Notes under the pieces: generated by a model | Database searches by the model: none | Told to the model about the DNA's origin: nothing | What the model saw: only the letters and a program-made list of their open reading frames with translations | In this document: one piece after another, positions 24,399 to 34,179 of the stretch | Layout: each line of letters opens with the position of its first letter | Position numbering within the stretch: position 1 is the first letter of the stretch | Position numbers and translations under genes: made by a program | Source of the DNA: Agrobacterium tumefaciens | GTDB taxonomy: Bacteria; Pseudomonadota; Alphaproteobacteria; Rhizobiales; Rhizobiaceae | Assembly: GCF_009649785.1 (NCBI RefSeq) | Contig: NZ_WJOK01000034.1 | Coordinates: forward strand, 1 to 49,529 | DNA length: 49,529 nucleotides | Reading direction: 5' to 3'

Positions 24399-26144
24399 AT
24401 GGGAAACAGTACCGTCGTGAAAAATCAACCAAAAGCTGAAGCCAGTGATCCGCAAGCGTACCTGACCGCGCGCCTTGCAACCGCACAGTCTCGTATCGAG
24501 AAGACCTTTCTCGAAGGCGGCTCCGTGCTCGTTTCAGTCATGGACATCCTGAACCAGCTCATCACCATATTGGACCGCATGACGGGTTCGATGGACGGCG
24601 ATACCGCGGATGCGGCAATGGCCAACATGCAAAAGACCATTGAGGATATGGTCCGCCTGCCGGAAACCGAACAGTTGCGACAGGCCGCCTTCGTTGAAAT
24701 GAGTTCCCTTTGCAAGTCTGCAAACGGCCATGTCGATGATATCCGCGAGACGATCCGTTACCTGAAAACCTTTGCGGTCACGGTAAAGATCACCGGCGCA
24801 GGCATCGCCGAATTTTCCTCCTTTGCCGAGGAAATCCGCGAACGCATCCATTTCGGCGGTACTGAAGTCGGCAAATTCGCGCAATATCTCGATCTCATGG
24901 ACAAGCAGCTTGCCAGAGCGCGCGACGTCTCATCCGTCATCGGCGCCGATTTCGAAGCAACGATCCCCGGCATCGTCGGAGGTTTGAAGACAAATTCCGG
25001 TCGCATCGGCGAACAGCATCGCGCCATGACGGCCATGGCGGCCAAGGTGAAATCCGTCGCGCAGGGCGTGCAGGGCAAGATAGCGGCAACGCTGTCCTCC
25101 CTCCAGATCGGCGACATTACCCGCCAACGTGTCGAACATGTGCAGACGACACTCGCCCTGTTCAGCGATTATCTGAATTCCGAAGAGGCGCTGGCGTTAA
25201 ATTCCGCCGAAATGGACGCTCTTTACGACACCGTTTTCGAGATGGTCAGCGCCCAGATCGACGAGATGGCAACCACCTTCCAGCAGGATTGCCGCAAGAT
25301 TTTTGCAGGCATCTCAAGTTTCGCCGACGATGCCGCAACCATTCTTTCACTGCGCGACACCCTGGTGGAAGATGCTGCCAATGATGGCGGCAGCGCGTTG
25401 CAGCTGCTTGAGAAGGACATAGCAAAGGCGTGCGATCTGGCCGGGCGCGTTCAGGAAGGCATGGCGGATGCCAATGCGGTCGTCGCTTCCGTTACCGGTA
25501 CCGCACAGGACCTGTTGCACGGCATTGAAGTGCTGCGCTCGATCAAGACTGAAATCCATTATATGGCGCTGAACTCAAACCTGCGCTGCTCGAAACTGGG
25601 CGACGAAGGCCGGTCGGTCAATGTCGTCAGCGGCGAGCTGCGGGTCTTTGCCGACAAGCTGGAAAGCCCGGCGGATTCGATCGTTGCCGATCTCCACCGG
25701 ATCGAAAGCGTCATTACAAATCTGAAGAAGGCTGAGAACCGGAGCGCCGGTGATCTGCGGGAACCATTGAACGAAGCACTGGAAGCCATAAGCCACGCCA
25801 AGGGTCAGATGGAAACCGGTCTTCAGGATCTCGCCACGGAAGGTCAGGCCGTTTTCAGCCGCATCAGTGCCGCCGTGATCAAGCTCGATTTCGAAAGCGA
25901 ACTCGGCGATGTCCTGAAAGAATGCCATCACGTGGCAAGCGGGCTGGCCGCCGGCGGCGCCGGAGACATTTCCGGCTTCGCAGAGAAAATCCAGCCGTTT
26001 TCGGCACGCATCTACAAGATCTACACGATGGCGCAGGAGCGCGACGTGCATCTTCGCTACTTGCCGGTCGATCTTGCGCCCGGGCAGAAAGCACCCGCCA
26101 CCGTCGAAGATGACGACGATCTCTTTGCCGACGCGCTTTTCTAG
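24399..26144 (+). CDS. Soluble chemoreceptor-like protein with CheZ-like motifs
   Basis: A 581-residue soluble, almost entirely helical protein without signal peptide or membrane segments. Residues 389-419 match the shape of a chemoreceptor hairpin tip: MALNSNLRCSKLGDEGRS then VNVVSGELRVFA, against the normal [28 protein letters not shown] of the receptor encoded nearby. Residues 239-243 (DITRQ) fit the D-x3-Q catalytic motif of CheZ (DLTGQ in E. coli). The chain ends in a loose linker and the acidic DDDDLFADALF, resembling the CheY-binding tail of CheZ (DDLLDSLGF). It converges with the ParA-like gene that follows the chemosensory operon. Chemotaxis-related is well supported; phosphatase activity is inference. 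Confidence 0.72.
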   Translation: MGNSTVVKNQPKAEASDPQAYLTARLATAQSRIEKTFLEGGSVLVSVMDILNQLITILDRMTGSMDGDTADAAMANMQKTIEDMVRLPETEQLRQAAFVEMSSLCKSANGHVDDIRETIRYLKTFAVTVKITGAGIAEFSSFAEEIRERIHFGGTEVGKFAQYLDLMDKQLARARDVSSVIGADFEATIPGIVGGLKTNSGRIGEQHRAMTAMAAKVKSVAQGVQGKIAATLSSLQIGDITRQRVEHVQTTLALFSDYLNSEEALALNSAEMDALYDTVFEMVSAQIDEMATTFQQDCRKIFAGISSFADDAATILSLRDTLVEDAANDGGSALQLLEKDIAKACDLAGRVQEGMADANAVVASVTGTAQDLLHGIEVLRSIKTEIHYMALNSNLRCSKLGDEGRSVNVVSGELRVFADKLESPADSIVADLHRIESVITNLKKAENRSAGDLREPLNEALEAISHAKGQMETGLQDLATEGQAVFSRISAAVIKLDFESELGDVLKECHHVASGLAAGGAGDISGFAEKIQPFSARIYKIYTMAQERDVHLRYLPVDLAPGQKAPATVEDDDDLFADALF

Positions 26145-26202
26145 AGCGTATTCGATCTAAACGGGATCGATGGGGCGCTTTTACTGCGCCGGGTTCCCGG
26201 CG

Positions 26203-26904
26203 TCAGGCCGCCTGCATCAGTTTGCCAGGGCTTTTCTTGTTGGAGGCCTCAAGGAGACGGAGAACCTCGGCGGCAAAAGCTTCCGCATTCTGCAGAGCCT
26301 TGTCGAGATTGCTGACATGGCCGGCTTTCATCATATGCAGGCATCCATCGAATTCGAACATATCGCGAAACGCAGAACGTTCGAAAATCGGCGTATCGAG
26401 AACACGTACATTCCTTTGCGCCAGCAGTTCCCGTGCAGCCAGAAGCGCGCGGGTCGTGACCAGCGGATTGACGCGGGTCAGCACGACGGAATGGTCGATC
26501 CGGATATTCGCCTTTTCATCGAGATAACGCAGCAGCTCCAGCACCTGCGCCCCGCCCTGCGCATCCATGGTGCTGCCCTGAACGGGTATCAGCACATGGT
26601 TGGAGAGACCGATCGCAGTCGCGAGCAGGGGCGATTGCGCACCGGGCAGGTCGATGATCACCTGATCGAACGCACGGCGGCTGTCGATGACATGCTGCTG
26701 TAACGTCGCCGCCGTCACATAGGTGATGACTGAAAAATCGACACGCGCATCGGCCTTTTCACGCCAGCGGGAAATCCAGCGCTGTGGATCGGTATCGATG
26801 ACGCAAACCCGTGATCCGCGCCGCGCCAGTTCGGACGCCAGGAGAAGAACCGCCGTGGTTTTCCCGGCGCCGCCCTTGGTATTCGCGAAGGTGATAACTG
26901 GCAT
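26203..26904 (-). CDS. ParA-family ATPase, VirC1-like
   Basis: A 233-residue ParA/MinD-type ATPase with the deviant Walker A FANTKGGAGKTTA (both lysines present), the A' motif VCVIDTDPQRWISRW and the B-type DQVIIDLPGAQSP. Length and several segments (D-P-x-R-x-x-x-R-W-x-E, and PIFERSAFRDMFE near the C-terminus) resemble Agrobacterium VirC1. No ParB gene or centromere-like repeat is visible, so plasmid partition is unlikely. It lies 117 bp after cheB on the same strand. In Rhodobacter (PpfA) and Vibrio (ParC), orphan ParA proteins position chemosensory arrays, which is the best hypothesis here. Confidence 0.82.
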   Translation of the reverse strand: MPVITFANTKGGAGKTTAVLLLASELARRGSRVCVIDTDPQRWISRWREKADARVDFSVITYVTAATLQQHVIDSRRAFDQVIIDLPGAQSPLLATAIGLSNHVLIPVQGSTMDAQGGAQVLELLRYLDEKANIRIDHSVVLTRVNPLVTTRALLAARELLAQRNVRVLDTPIFERSAFRDMFEFDGCLHMMKAGHVSNLDKALQNAEAFAAEVLRLLEASNKKSPGKLMQAA

Positions 26905-27021
26905 GGCATGATCCGGAAAACTGGGCGGAGACGGTCATGCCTCGCGGAACGCACCTGTCGCATGGTGTTACCGCCATCATTGGCGAGTTTGGTTAATGCC
27001 GGGTAAAAAAGGGTCGCGCCA

Positions 27022-28110
27022 TCAGCGGCGGCGGTCTTCTGCCTGAATTTCCAGCGCGATCCTGTCGAGTGGCAGAACCTTGTCGACACCGCCATGGGCG
27101 ATCGCTTCCTTCGGCATGCCGAAGACAACAGAGGATGCTTCGTCCTGCGCCACCGTGAAGGCGCCGGCCTGATGCATTTCCAGCATGCCGCGTGCGCCAT
27201 CATCACCCATGCCTGTCATGATGATGCCCATGGCGTTGGCACCGGCGGCACGCGCGGAAGAACGAAACAGAACGTCCACCGAAGGCCGGTGTCGCGAAAC
27301 CAGTGGCCCGGTGCGGACCGAAACGCGATAACGTGCACCCTGCCGCTCCAGCAGCATATGCCTGTCGCCCGGCGCAATCAGCACATGGCCGCGCAGCACC
27401 GGATCGCCGTCCTCGGCCTCCTTGATCTCGACATCGCAGAGACTGTTCAGGCGTTTTGCAAATGCGGCGGTAAATTTTTCCGGCATATGCTGAACGATCA
27501 CGATGCCGGGTGAATTGGCCGGCAGCTTCATCAGCATTGCGCGCAACGCTTCCGTGCCGCCGGTGGATGCACCGACACAGACCACCATTTCAGTGGTGCG
27601 CGCCATGGCCTTGCCCGAAGGCGGCGGCAGCACGGCATCGGCGGTCAGCTTGGCCTGCGGACCGCTTGCGGCAGCCGAACGCAGCACCGCCCGCGCATTG
27701 CCGACGCGGGCGTGCGCCGCACTTTTGACGACCTCGCAGATACGCGTGGCCTGCTCCGCCAGATGATCCGCAGCGCCTATCCTCGGCTTGAGGATGATGT
27801 CGACCGCCCCCGCCTCCAGTGCCTGAAGCAGGGTTTCCGATCCGGCCTCGGTCAGCGACGAGCACATGACTACAGGGATCGGTTTCTGCGACATGATCTT
27901 GCGCAGGAAGGTGATGCCGTCCATGCGCGGCATTTCCACATCAAGCGTGAGGACATCGGGAATTTCTTCCTGAATGCGCTTGGCCGCAACAAACGGATCG
28001 GCAGCGGCCCCGATCACCTCAATGCCGGGATCGCTTTCGAGAACCTCCGTTAGGGTCTGCCGGACGCTGGCGGAATCGTCGACGATGAGAACGCGGATTT
28101 TTTTCGACAT
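27022..28110 (-). CDS. cheB: Chemotaxis methylesterase CheB
   Basis: A 362-residue receptor methylesterase/deamidase. The N-terminal receiver has [10 protein letters not shown] and the phospho-acceptor aspartate in [12 protein letters not shown]; a linker of about 40 residues follows; the catalytic domain has the serine in [11 protein letters not shown], the histidine in IVQHMPEKF and the aspartate in [12 protein letters not shown]. It demethylates the operon's receptor and so provides adaptation. It is the last gene of the chemosensory operon, 12 bp after cheR. Confidence 0.95.
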   Translation of the reverse strand: MSKKIRVLIVDDSASVRQTLTEVLESDPGIEVIGAAADPFVAAKRIQEEIPDVLTLDVEMPRMDGITFLRKIMSQKPIPVVMCSSLTEAGSETLLQALEAGAVDIILKPRIGAADHLAEQATRICEVVKSAAHARVGNARAVLRSAAASGPQAKLTADAVLPPPSGKAMARTTEMVVCVGASTGGTEALRAMLMKLPANSPGIVIVQHMPEKFTAAFAKRLNSLCDVEIKEAEDGDPVLRGHVLIAPGDRHMLLERQGARYRVSVRTGPLVSRHRPSVDVLFRSSARAAGANAMGIIMTGMGDDGARGMLEMHQAGAFTVAQDEASSVVFGMPKEAIAHGGVDKVLPLDRIALEIQAEDRRR

Positions 28111-28122
28111 GGCTCTCTGCCG

Positions 28123-28992
28123 CTATTGCTTCTTGAAAACGGTATTGGCGACCTGCCGCAGGGGCAGGTCGATACCGGTTATCGTTTCGGAATGACCGAT
28201 GAAAAGGTAACCGCCCGGCACCAGGCGCTTGCACAATTGGGTCAAGACGTGCACCTGCGTTTTTTTATCAAAGTAGATGAGAACGTTACGGCAGAAGAGA
28301 AGGTGCACCGCATCGCCGATCTGGTAGGTCGGGTCCATGAGGTTGAGGCGGGCAAAACCGATCTTGGAACGCAGCCGCGGCACGATACGAACCTCCCGTC
28401 GTCCGGCATCGACCGACCGCATGACATATTTGCGCATCATGTCGGCCGGAACCGGTTCGAGCAGTTCACGGGCATAGATACCGCTATGGGCTTTCCTGAG
28501 CACATCAGTGGAAAGGTCGGTCGCAAGGATGCTGAAATTGTTGATGACCTGTTTCTCGGCCGCTTCGGCCAGCACCATCGCCATGGTATAGGGTTCCGCA
28601 CCCGTCGAACAGGCGGAACTCCAGGCACGGATGCGCCCATGGCCTTCACCCGCAAGTGCAGGCAAAGCGAATTTCTCCATGTAGTCGAAATGGTTCGGCT
28701 CACGGAAAAAATCCGTCTTGTTGGTCGTCACCACGTCAATCAGGTAGATCGCTTCCTCTTCCAGCCCGTCTTCGCGGAAGAGGAAATTGCAATATTGAGC
28801 GAAGGTGGCATGCCCCGTGGCGCGAAGGCGCTTTCGCAGACGCCCTTCCAGCATGGTGCGCTTGCTGTCCGGCATCTTTATGCCGCTGTAATTGTAGATG
28901 TATTCGGCGAGCAGCCGGAAATCCCGCTGACTCAGGCCATCATGCGCGGAGCTGGCAGCAATGGAGGCATCCACGGAAAGGGCTCTCCTCAT
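28123..28992 (-). CDS. cheR: Chemotaxis methyltransferase CheR
   Basis: A 289-residue S-adenosylmethionine-dependent receptor methyltransferase. The N-terminal helical domain (FRLLAEYIYNYSGIKMPDSK) is followed by the catalytic domain with TTNKTDFFREPNHF, the SAM-binding WSSACSTGAEPYTMAM and the LLFCRNVLIYFD motif. It works opposite CheB on the receptor's glutamates. There is no obvious C-terminal pentapeptide tether on the operon's receptor, so docking is probably direct. The start overlaps the stop of the preceding cheW (ATGA). Confidence 0.95.
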   Translation of the reverse strand: MRRALSVDASIAASSAHDGLSQRDFRLLAEYIYNYSGIKMPDSKRTMLEGRLRKRLRATGHATFAQYCNFLFREDGLEEEAIYLIDVVTTNKTDFFREPNHFDYMEKFALPALAGEGHGRIRAWSSACSTGAEPYTMAMVLAEAAEKQVINNFSILATDLSTDVLRKAHSGIYARELLEPVPADMMRKYVMRSVDAGRREVRIVPRLRSKIGFARLNLMDPTYQIGDAVHLLFCRNVLIYFDKKTQVHVLTQLCKRLVPGGYLFIGHSETITGIDLPLRQVANTVFKKQ

Positions 28993-29483
28993 GCCGCCTG
29001 AACCGGTGTGCCGCCCTGCCGGGCAATGGCGTTTTCTTCGTTCGAGAAAAGCTTTGCAAGATCGATGATGACGACGAAATCACCTTCGCGGCGAACCACA
29101 CCTGCAATGTAGTCGGAGTTCCAGTGAACGCCGATATCGGGTGCGGTTTCCATCTGGTCGCGACGGAACGGCGTCACCTCGAACACCTTGTCCGCCACAA
29201 GACCTATCGCCAGCGTGCGGGATGGGAACGGAATATCCAGCACCAGCACGCGGGTATGGGGTGTCCGCACGCTGCGGCTCATTCCGAGCCGCAGCCGCAG
29301 ATCGATGATGGGCACACCCTGCCCGCGCACATCTCTCAGACCCAGCAGATATTCAGGACTATGCGGAATCTTGAACGTGTCCTCATAGTCGAGGATTTCA
29401 CGGACGACCGCGACGGATACCGCAAAGACCTCCTCACCGAGGCTGAATGTCACGAACTGGCCTTCTGAAGATGTGCTGGTCAT
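28989..29483 (-). CDS. cheW: CheW coupling protein (second copy)
   Basis: A 164-residue CheW, a single SH3-like coupling domain that links CheA to the receptor. Recognisable are FVTFSLGEEVFAVSVAVVREIL at the start, the YLLGLRDVRGQGVPIIDLRLRL core and VVRREGDFVVIIDLAKLFS at the end. It begins 2 bp after the receptor stop and overlaps cheR. The operon has two CheW genes flanking the receptor; this one is the shorter. Confidence 0.92.
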   Translation of the reverse strand: MTSTSSEGQFVTFSLGEEVFAVSVAVVREILDYEDTFKIPHSPEYLLGLRDVRGQGVPIIDLRLRLGMSRSVRTPHTRVLVLDIPFPSRTLAIGLVADKVFEVTPFRRDQMETAPDIGVHWNSDYIAGVVRREGDFVVIIDLAKLFSNEENAIARQGGTPVQAA

Positions 29484-29485
29484 GG

Positions 29486-31303
29486 TCAGGCGCTTTCGCG
29501 GAAATCCGCGTCGTCAGCATCGGGACCGCCCATGGACATATCCAGTGCGAAACCTTTGACGCGGGCTTGCTGGGCGCTGACGGTGTTGCCCGTCTGCGGT
29601 TTGCGAACGGGGGCCGGCTTCATCGCCGAACGCGTCGCAGCAGGCTTTGCGGCAGGCCGATGTGCAGCCTGTGCGGGGCGCGACGAGACGCTTGAGGCAT
29701 CCACCTTGAAGAAGGCGATACTGCTCTGCAACTCTTCGGCCTGTGCGGCCAGCTCTTCCGAAGTCGCAGACATTTCCTCCGAAGCGCCGGAGTTCTGCTG
29801 CGTCACCTTGTCAAGCTGCTGGATTGCCTCGTTGATCTGGGAGGCGCCGATATCCTGCTCACGGCAGGCGGCGGAGATTTCGGCGACCAGCTCGGCGGTC
29901 TTGCGAATGTCCGGCACCAGACGGTTAAGCATGTCGCCCGCTTCGGTTGCCACCTGCACGGTCTCGCCGGAAAGCGAGCTGATCTCGCTGGCAGCAGCCT
30001 GGCTGCGTTCGGCGAGCTTGCGCACTTCCGATGCCACGACAGCAAAACCCTTGCCGTGTTCTCCAGCGCGCGCCGCCTCAACGGCGGCGTTCAGCGCCAA
30101 AAGATCGGTCTGGCGGGCAATTTCCTGCACGATGGAAATCTTCTCGGCGATGGTGCGCATGGCGACCACGGCGCGGTTGACGGCTTCACCGCTGGCTTCG
30201 GCGTCCTTGGACGACTGACGCGCGATCTTTTCCGTCTGCGCGGCATTGTCGGCATTCTGCTTGATGTTGGCAGCCATCTCTTCCATCGAGGCCGAAGCCT
30301 CTTCGGCAGACGATGCCTGCTCGGTCGCGCCCTGGCTCAGCTGTTCGGAGCTGGCCGACAGTTCCTGGCTGCCGGAGGACACATTGTCGGAAGCGGAAAG
30401 CGCATCGGCGACAATGCCACGCAGGCGCTCAACCATCCGTTCCAGCGCAAGGCCGAGAGTATCCCTGTCGGACAGGGGTTTCGGCATGACGGTAAGATCG
30501 CCATCGGCAATCCGGTCGGCAATGCCTGCGGTATTGCGCAGATTGCCCGTCATCGTGTTGATGCGCGCAACGAGATCCTTGATCTCGTCATTGGTCTTGA
30601 TCTCGACATTCTGATCGAGATCGCCGATCGCAACCGCCTCCGCCACGGTCATGATCTTGCGCAATCCGCTGCTGATGCCGAGCGCGATCCAGAATGCTGT
30701 CGCGATGGCGATTAGTACGGCAACGACCGATGCACTGACCAGCAGGGTGCGGGTCTGCTCATAGTCATCAGCCGCCAATTGCTTCGATTCTTCAAGACGG
30801 TCGCGGTTCATCTTGACGCCCTCGCCCAGTTTCCCTGTCAGGGCATTGGCAGCGTCACGGCCCTTGCCGGACGAGTACGACGCGGCGAGCGACGTATTGC
30901 CCTGCGCAACCAGTTCCCGGACGTGATCATCACTGGCCTCGAAAGCCTTGGTGATGGCCTGCAGATCCGTCCAGAACGCACGCGTCTCGGCGCTGGCGGT
31001 GGCTGCCATATCATTCAGCATGGCCGTCAACTGGTCGCGAGTTTCGTTACCGGCCGCCTTGAAAAGCTGGGTTTCCTCCGGCGAAGCAGCAAGGATGATA
31101 TTCTTCTGCGACCGGACGGTTGCCAGCGCCAGTGCGTTCATCTGGTGAACCTTGTCGAGGCGCACGACAGTACCGTCGACCACATCGTCCATGGCATTCT
31201 TGGCGATACCGAGGCTGTAGATGCCGTAGCCGGCCGTTCCGGCAAGCATCAGGATCAGAAAGCCGAAGGCAACCGCCAGCTTCATCTTGATTGTAAATCG
31301 CAT
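29486..31303 (-). CDS. Methyl-accepting chemotaxis receptor
   Basis: A 605-residue membrane chemoreceptor. Membrane helix 1 (about 8-30) and helix 2 (about 190-212) flank a periplasmic domain of about 160 residues with the four-helix-bundle pattern (4HB_MCP). HAMP follows, then the long coiled-coil signalling domain with a well conserved tip ([20 protein letters not shown], then [13 protein letters not shown]). The C-terminal 60 residues are a disordered Ala/Pro-rich tail without a CheR-docking pentapeptide. This ATG has AAGGAG eight bases before it; one 36 bases upstream would overlap the previous gene further and lacks a site. The ligand is unknown. The receptor is encoded inside the operon between two cheW genes. 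Confidence 0.93.
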   Translation of the reverse strand: MRFTIKMKLAVAFGFLILMLAGTAGYGIYSLGIAKNAMDDVVDGTVVRLDKVHQMNALALATVRSQKNIILAASPEETQLFKAAGNETRDQLTAMLNDMAATASAETRAFWTDLQAITKAFEASDDHVRELVAQGNTSLAASYSSGKGRDAANALTGKLGEGVKMNRDRLEESKQLAADDYEQTRTLLVSASVVAVLIAIATAFWIALGISSGLRKIMTVAEAVAIGDLDQNVEIKTNDEIKDLVARINTMTGNLRNTAGIADRIADGDLTVMPKPLSDRDTLGLALERMVERLRGIVADALSASDNVSSGSQELSASSEQLSQGATEQASSAEEASASMEEMAANIKQNADNAAQTEKIARQSSKDAEASGEAVNRAVVAMRTIAEKISIVQEIARQTDLLALNAAVEAARAGEHGKGFAVVASEVRKLAERSQAAASEISSLSGETVQVATEAGDMLNRLVPDIRKTAELVAEISAACREQDIGASQINEAIQQLDKVTQQNSGASEEMSATSEELAAQAEELQSSIAFFKVDASSVSSRPAQAAHRPAAKPAATRSAMKPAPVRKPQTGNTVSAQQARVKGFALDMSMGGPDADDADFRESA

Positions 31304-31304
31304 C

Positions 31305-31850
31305 TCAATGCTCCTTGGAAAGTTCGATGACGTTGCCACGCGCGCTGGACGAAACCGGTCCGGACTCGCGATGCCCCGTGAAAATTGCTGTCAGATTTGG
31401 AAGAATGACGAACTCGCTGCCGCGTTTGATGAGGCAATGGATGTAATCCGCCCGCCACCGCATGCCGACGCTCGGCGGCGGTTCGCTGGCTGCCCGGCTG
31501 AACGTGGTCACCTCGTTGACCTTATCGGTCCTGATGCCGATCAATGCTGGCTCGCCATCGAACGGCAGTTCTATGACGACGATACGGCTATCAATGGTTC
31601 GCTCGGTGGCTTCCATGCCGAATGCAAGACGGATATCAGCCAGAGGGATGACCTTGCCCCGGAAGTTGATAACACTCGCCACGAAGGCTTTAGCACCGGG
31701 AACGGCGGTTTCGGGCAGAAGATCCAGAATTTCCCGAACCTTCACCGCCTCTATGGCGAAGGTCTCGCCCGCGATGTTGAAGGTCAGAACTTCCACGGCG
31801 TCGGACACGCCCCAAAATTCGTCCGTCTGCTTCAAGAGAGACTGGTTCAT
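31305..31850 (-). CDS. cheW: CheW coupling protein (first copy)
   Basis: A 181-residue CheW domain protein. The core has [21 protein letters not shown], then [25 protein letters not shown], and closes with [18 protein letters not shown]. It has an extra 15-residue N-terminus and a Ser-rich C-terminus compared with the second copy. Its start overlaps the cheA stop by 4 bp, so it is translationally coupled to the kinase, which suggests it is the copy that pairs stoichiometrically with CheA. Confidence 0.92.
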   Translation of the reverse strand: MNQSLLKQTDEFWGVSDAVEVLTFNIAGETFAIEAVKVREILDLLPETAVPGAKAFVASVINFRGKVIPLADIRLAFGMEATERTIDSRIVVIELPFDGEPALIGIRTDKVNEVTTFSRAASEPPPSVGMRWRADYIHCLIKRGSEFVILPNLTAIFTGHRESGPVSSSARGNVIELSKEH

Positions 31851-33814
31851 CCCGCGGCCCGCAATCGCGCCTCCTGCTGTTGCCCCGCCATCACCAAATG
31901 TGCGACATCGAGGATAAGGGCGACATTGCCGTCACCGAGGATGGTCGCGCCTGAGAATGTCGCGACGTCATGGTGCAGTTTCGACATGGCCTTGATGACC
32001 GTCTGGTGGTCACCGATGATCTGGTCAACCACAAGCCCGACCCGCTCGGAGCCGGTGGAAATGACGACGATCTTCTGGAACTGATCCGGCTTGGTTCCGG
32101 TGTTGAACAATTCGCGCAGGCGAATGAAGGGAACGAGGCTCTCGCGCAGTGAAATGAAGGACCGGCCCCGCGAACGAATATCGTCGTCAGGCGACAGTTC
32201 GAGGCATTCCTCCACCGCCGGCAGCGGAATGACGTAGCAACCATTGCCGACCCGCACCAGCAGGCCGTCGATGATGGCCAGAGTCAACGGGATCGCCAGC
32301 GAAACTTCCGAACCCGCGCCCGGCGTGCTGGTAACGCTGATCGTGCCGCGAAGGGCCTCGACACTCTTTTTCACCACATCCATGCCGACACCACGGCCGG
32401 AAAGACTGGTAACTTCAGAGGCTGTCGAAAAGCCCGGCTGGAAGATCATCTGCAGCAGTTCCTGATCGCTGACCTGCGCGTTCGGAGCCAAAAGGCCGGA
32501 AGCCTCAGCTTTTGCCCGGACGCGCTGGCGATCAATGCCACGGCCATCGTCACGGATGGTGATCGTCACATCACCGCCCGACTGGCGGGCAATGAGGGTG
32601 ATCCGCCCCGTCGCCGGTTTGCCGGCCGCCACACGCTCATCGCTTTTTTCGAGTCCATGGTCGCAGGAGTTACGGACAAGGTGCACAAGTGGATCAGCCA
32701 GGCGTTCGATCACCGCCTTGTCGACCTCTGTGCCTTCGCCCTCGGTCTCCAGCTCGATCTGTTTGCCCGTTTCCCGCGCCAGGTCATGGATCAGACGGCG
32801 GAACCGACCAAAAAGCTGGGCGATCGGCACCATTCGCAGGACCATCATCGTATCGCGAAGTTCTCCGGAAAGACGTTCGACATCCTCCGAAACAGAGCGC
32901 AAAAGAATATCGACGCTGCTACCCGCCAGCTGCGAAAGGCGGGACTGGGCAATGACGAGTTCACCGACCCGATCCATCAACTCGTCAAGTCTTTCAGCAG
33001 GCACCCGTACGTTTTCGGCCGCCTTGCCGCCCTTCGGATCGGCGGCGACCTTTCTGGCTTCCGGCAGGATCTCGGAAACGGGGAGCTCTTCTTCGACAAC
33101 CGCTTCGATTGCGCGGATATCGATCTCCATGTCATCCATCACGAAGATGAAAACGTCGTCGATTGCCGATTGCGGCTGCTCGGTCGTCAGCCGGACTGTC
33201 CAGCCTAGATGGAGATCGCTCGGATTGAGGGCGTCGAGAGACGGCACCGTCGAGGTGTCGGCAACGATTTCACAATCGCCGAGTTCGGCCAGCTCATCGA
33301 GAAGACCAAGGGGATTGGTTCCGTTTGCCATGGCATTGACGGGCAACCGGAACCGGATTTCCCAGGTGGCGGCTTTTGCCTTTGCCGGCTTCCTGGCGAG
33401 ATTCTGCGCCGGAACATGTGTCAGGACACCGCCATCGCCACGAGTGCCGACTGCCGCACGAAGCTTGGCGAGCAGCTGCTCTCCAACATCACCCTGCACA
33501 CCGTGCGGATTGTCGACCAGCGCCTGCATATGATCCTGCGCTTCAAGAACGGCTGCGACCAGTTCGCTGGTTGCCGGAACCTCGCCCTTGCGCACCCGGT
33601 CAAAGGCGGTTTCGCAATGGTGGGTGAAAGCGGCAAGCGCCTCGAACCCGAACATTGCCCCGGACCCCTTCAATGTATGCAGTCCGCGGAAAACGGCGTC
33701 GATCTGATCCTGATCGGTCAAATCGTGAAGCAGATCGAGAAGGCCCCCCTCGATTTGCTCGAAAAGCTCCGCAGCCTCCGTTCTGAAAACCTGAATAGGG
33801 TCCAGCGTCGTCAT
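31847..33814 (-). CDS. cheA: Chemotaxis histidine kinase CheA
   Basis: A 655-residue CheA with all usual domains. P1/Hpt holds the phosphorylated H46 in FRGLHTLKGSGAMFGFEAL. A CheY-binding P2-like region lies at about 145-240, dimerisation P3 at about 265-330, the P4 ATPase at about 335-510 (VHLVRNSCDHGLE as N box, IRDDGRGID, and GRGVGMDVVKKSV), and the CheW-like P5 at about 515-655. There is no fused receiver domain. It phosphorylates the CheY encoded next to it, CheB, and possibly the HD-GYP regulator. Its start overlaps the cheY stop by 4 bp. Confidence 0.95.
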   Translation of the reverse strand: MTTLDPIQVFRTEAAELFEQIEGGLLDLLHDLTDQDQIDAVFRGLHTLKGSGAMFGFEALAAFTHHCETAFDRVRKGEVPATSELVAAVLEAQDHMQALVDNPHGVQGDVGEQLLAKLRAAVGTRGDGGVLTHVPAQNLARKPAKAKAATWEIRFRLPVNAMANGTNPLGLLDELAELGDCEIVADTSTVPSLDALNPSDLHLGWTVRLTTEQPQSAIDDVFIFVMDDMEIDIRAIEAVVEEELPVSEILPEARKVAADPKGGKAAENVRVPAERLDELMDRVGELVIAQSRLSQLAGSSVDILLRSVSEDVERLSGELRDTMMVLRMVPIAQLFGRFRRLIHDLARETGKQIELETEGEGTEVDKAVIERLADPLVHLVRNSCDHGLEKSDERVAAGKPATGRITLIARQSGGDVTITIRDDGRGIDRQRVRAKAEASGLLAPNAQVSDQELLQMIFQPGFSTASEVTSLSGRGVGMDVVKKSVEALRGTISVTSTPGAGSEVSLAIPLTLAIIDGLLVRVGNGCYVIPLPAVEECLELSPDDDIRSRGRSFISLRESLVPFIRLRELFNTGTKPDQFQKIVVISTGSERVGLVVDQIIGDHQTVIKAMSKLHHDVATFSGATILGDGNVALILDVAHLVMAGQQQEARLRAAG

Positions 33815-34179
33815 TTTCCGAGGACCTTTCTGACGATCTTGACCAGATGTTCGGCATCGAAGGGCTTGGTCAGCCAGCCGGTGGCACCGGCGGCCTTGGC
33901 GCGCGCCTTCATGTCCGCATCGGATTCCGTCGTCAAAAAGATGATCGGAATGCCGGTATGAGCCGGAGATTGCCGAAGCGCCTCAATCATCTCGAGACCA
34001 TTCATGTTCGGCATGTTGAGATCAGTGACGATGAGGTCAAAATTCGCGGCCTTCGCCTTGGCAAGACCGTCCTGCCCATCAACGGCCTCGGTAATCTGGT
34101 AGCCCGCGCCTGTGAGGGCGATCTTAGTCGTCATGCGAATGCTGGCGGAATCGTCGACCGTTAAAATATGTGCGCTCAT
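33811..34179 (-). CDS. cheY: Response regulator CheY
   Basis: A 122-residue single-domain receiver. D9-D10 and the phospho-acceptor D53 (LIVTDLNMPNMNG) form the acidic pocket; the switch residues are the threonines of IIFLTTESD and the lysine of GWLTKPFD. It is coupled to cheA (4-bp overlap) and to the STAS gene (4-bp overlap). It could act on flagellar motors or, given the neighbours, on the STAS and HD-GYP outputs. The D-x3-Q/tail protein at 24399 may be its phosphatase. Confidence 0.94.
   Translation of the reverse strand: MSAHILTVDDSASIRMTTKIALTGAGYQITEAVDGQDGLAKAKAANFDLIVTDLNMPNMNGLEMIEALRQSPAHTGIPIIFLTTESDADMKARAKAAGATGWLTKPFDAEHLVKIVRKVLGK

Noticed and set aside
26203..26904. Plasmid partition gene
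   Set aside because: No ParB, no repABC genes and no centromere-like repeats are visible, and a ribosomal operon lies in the same window.
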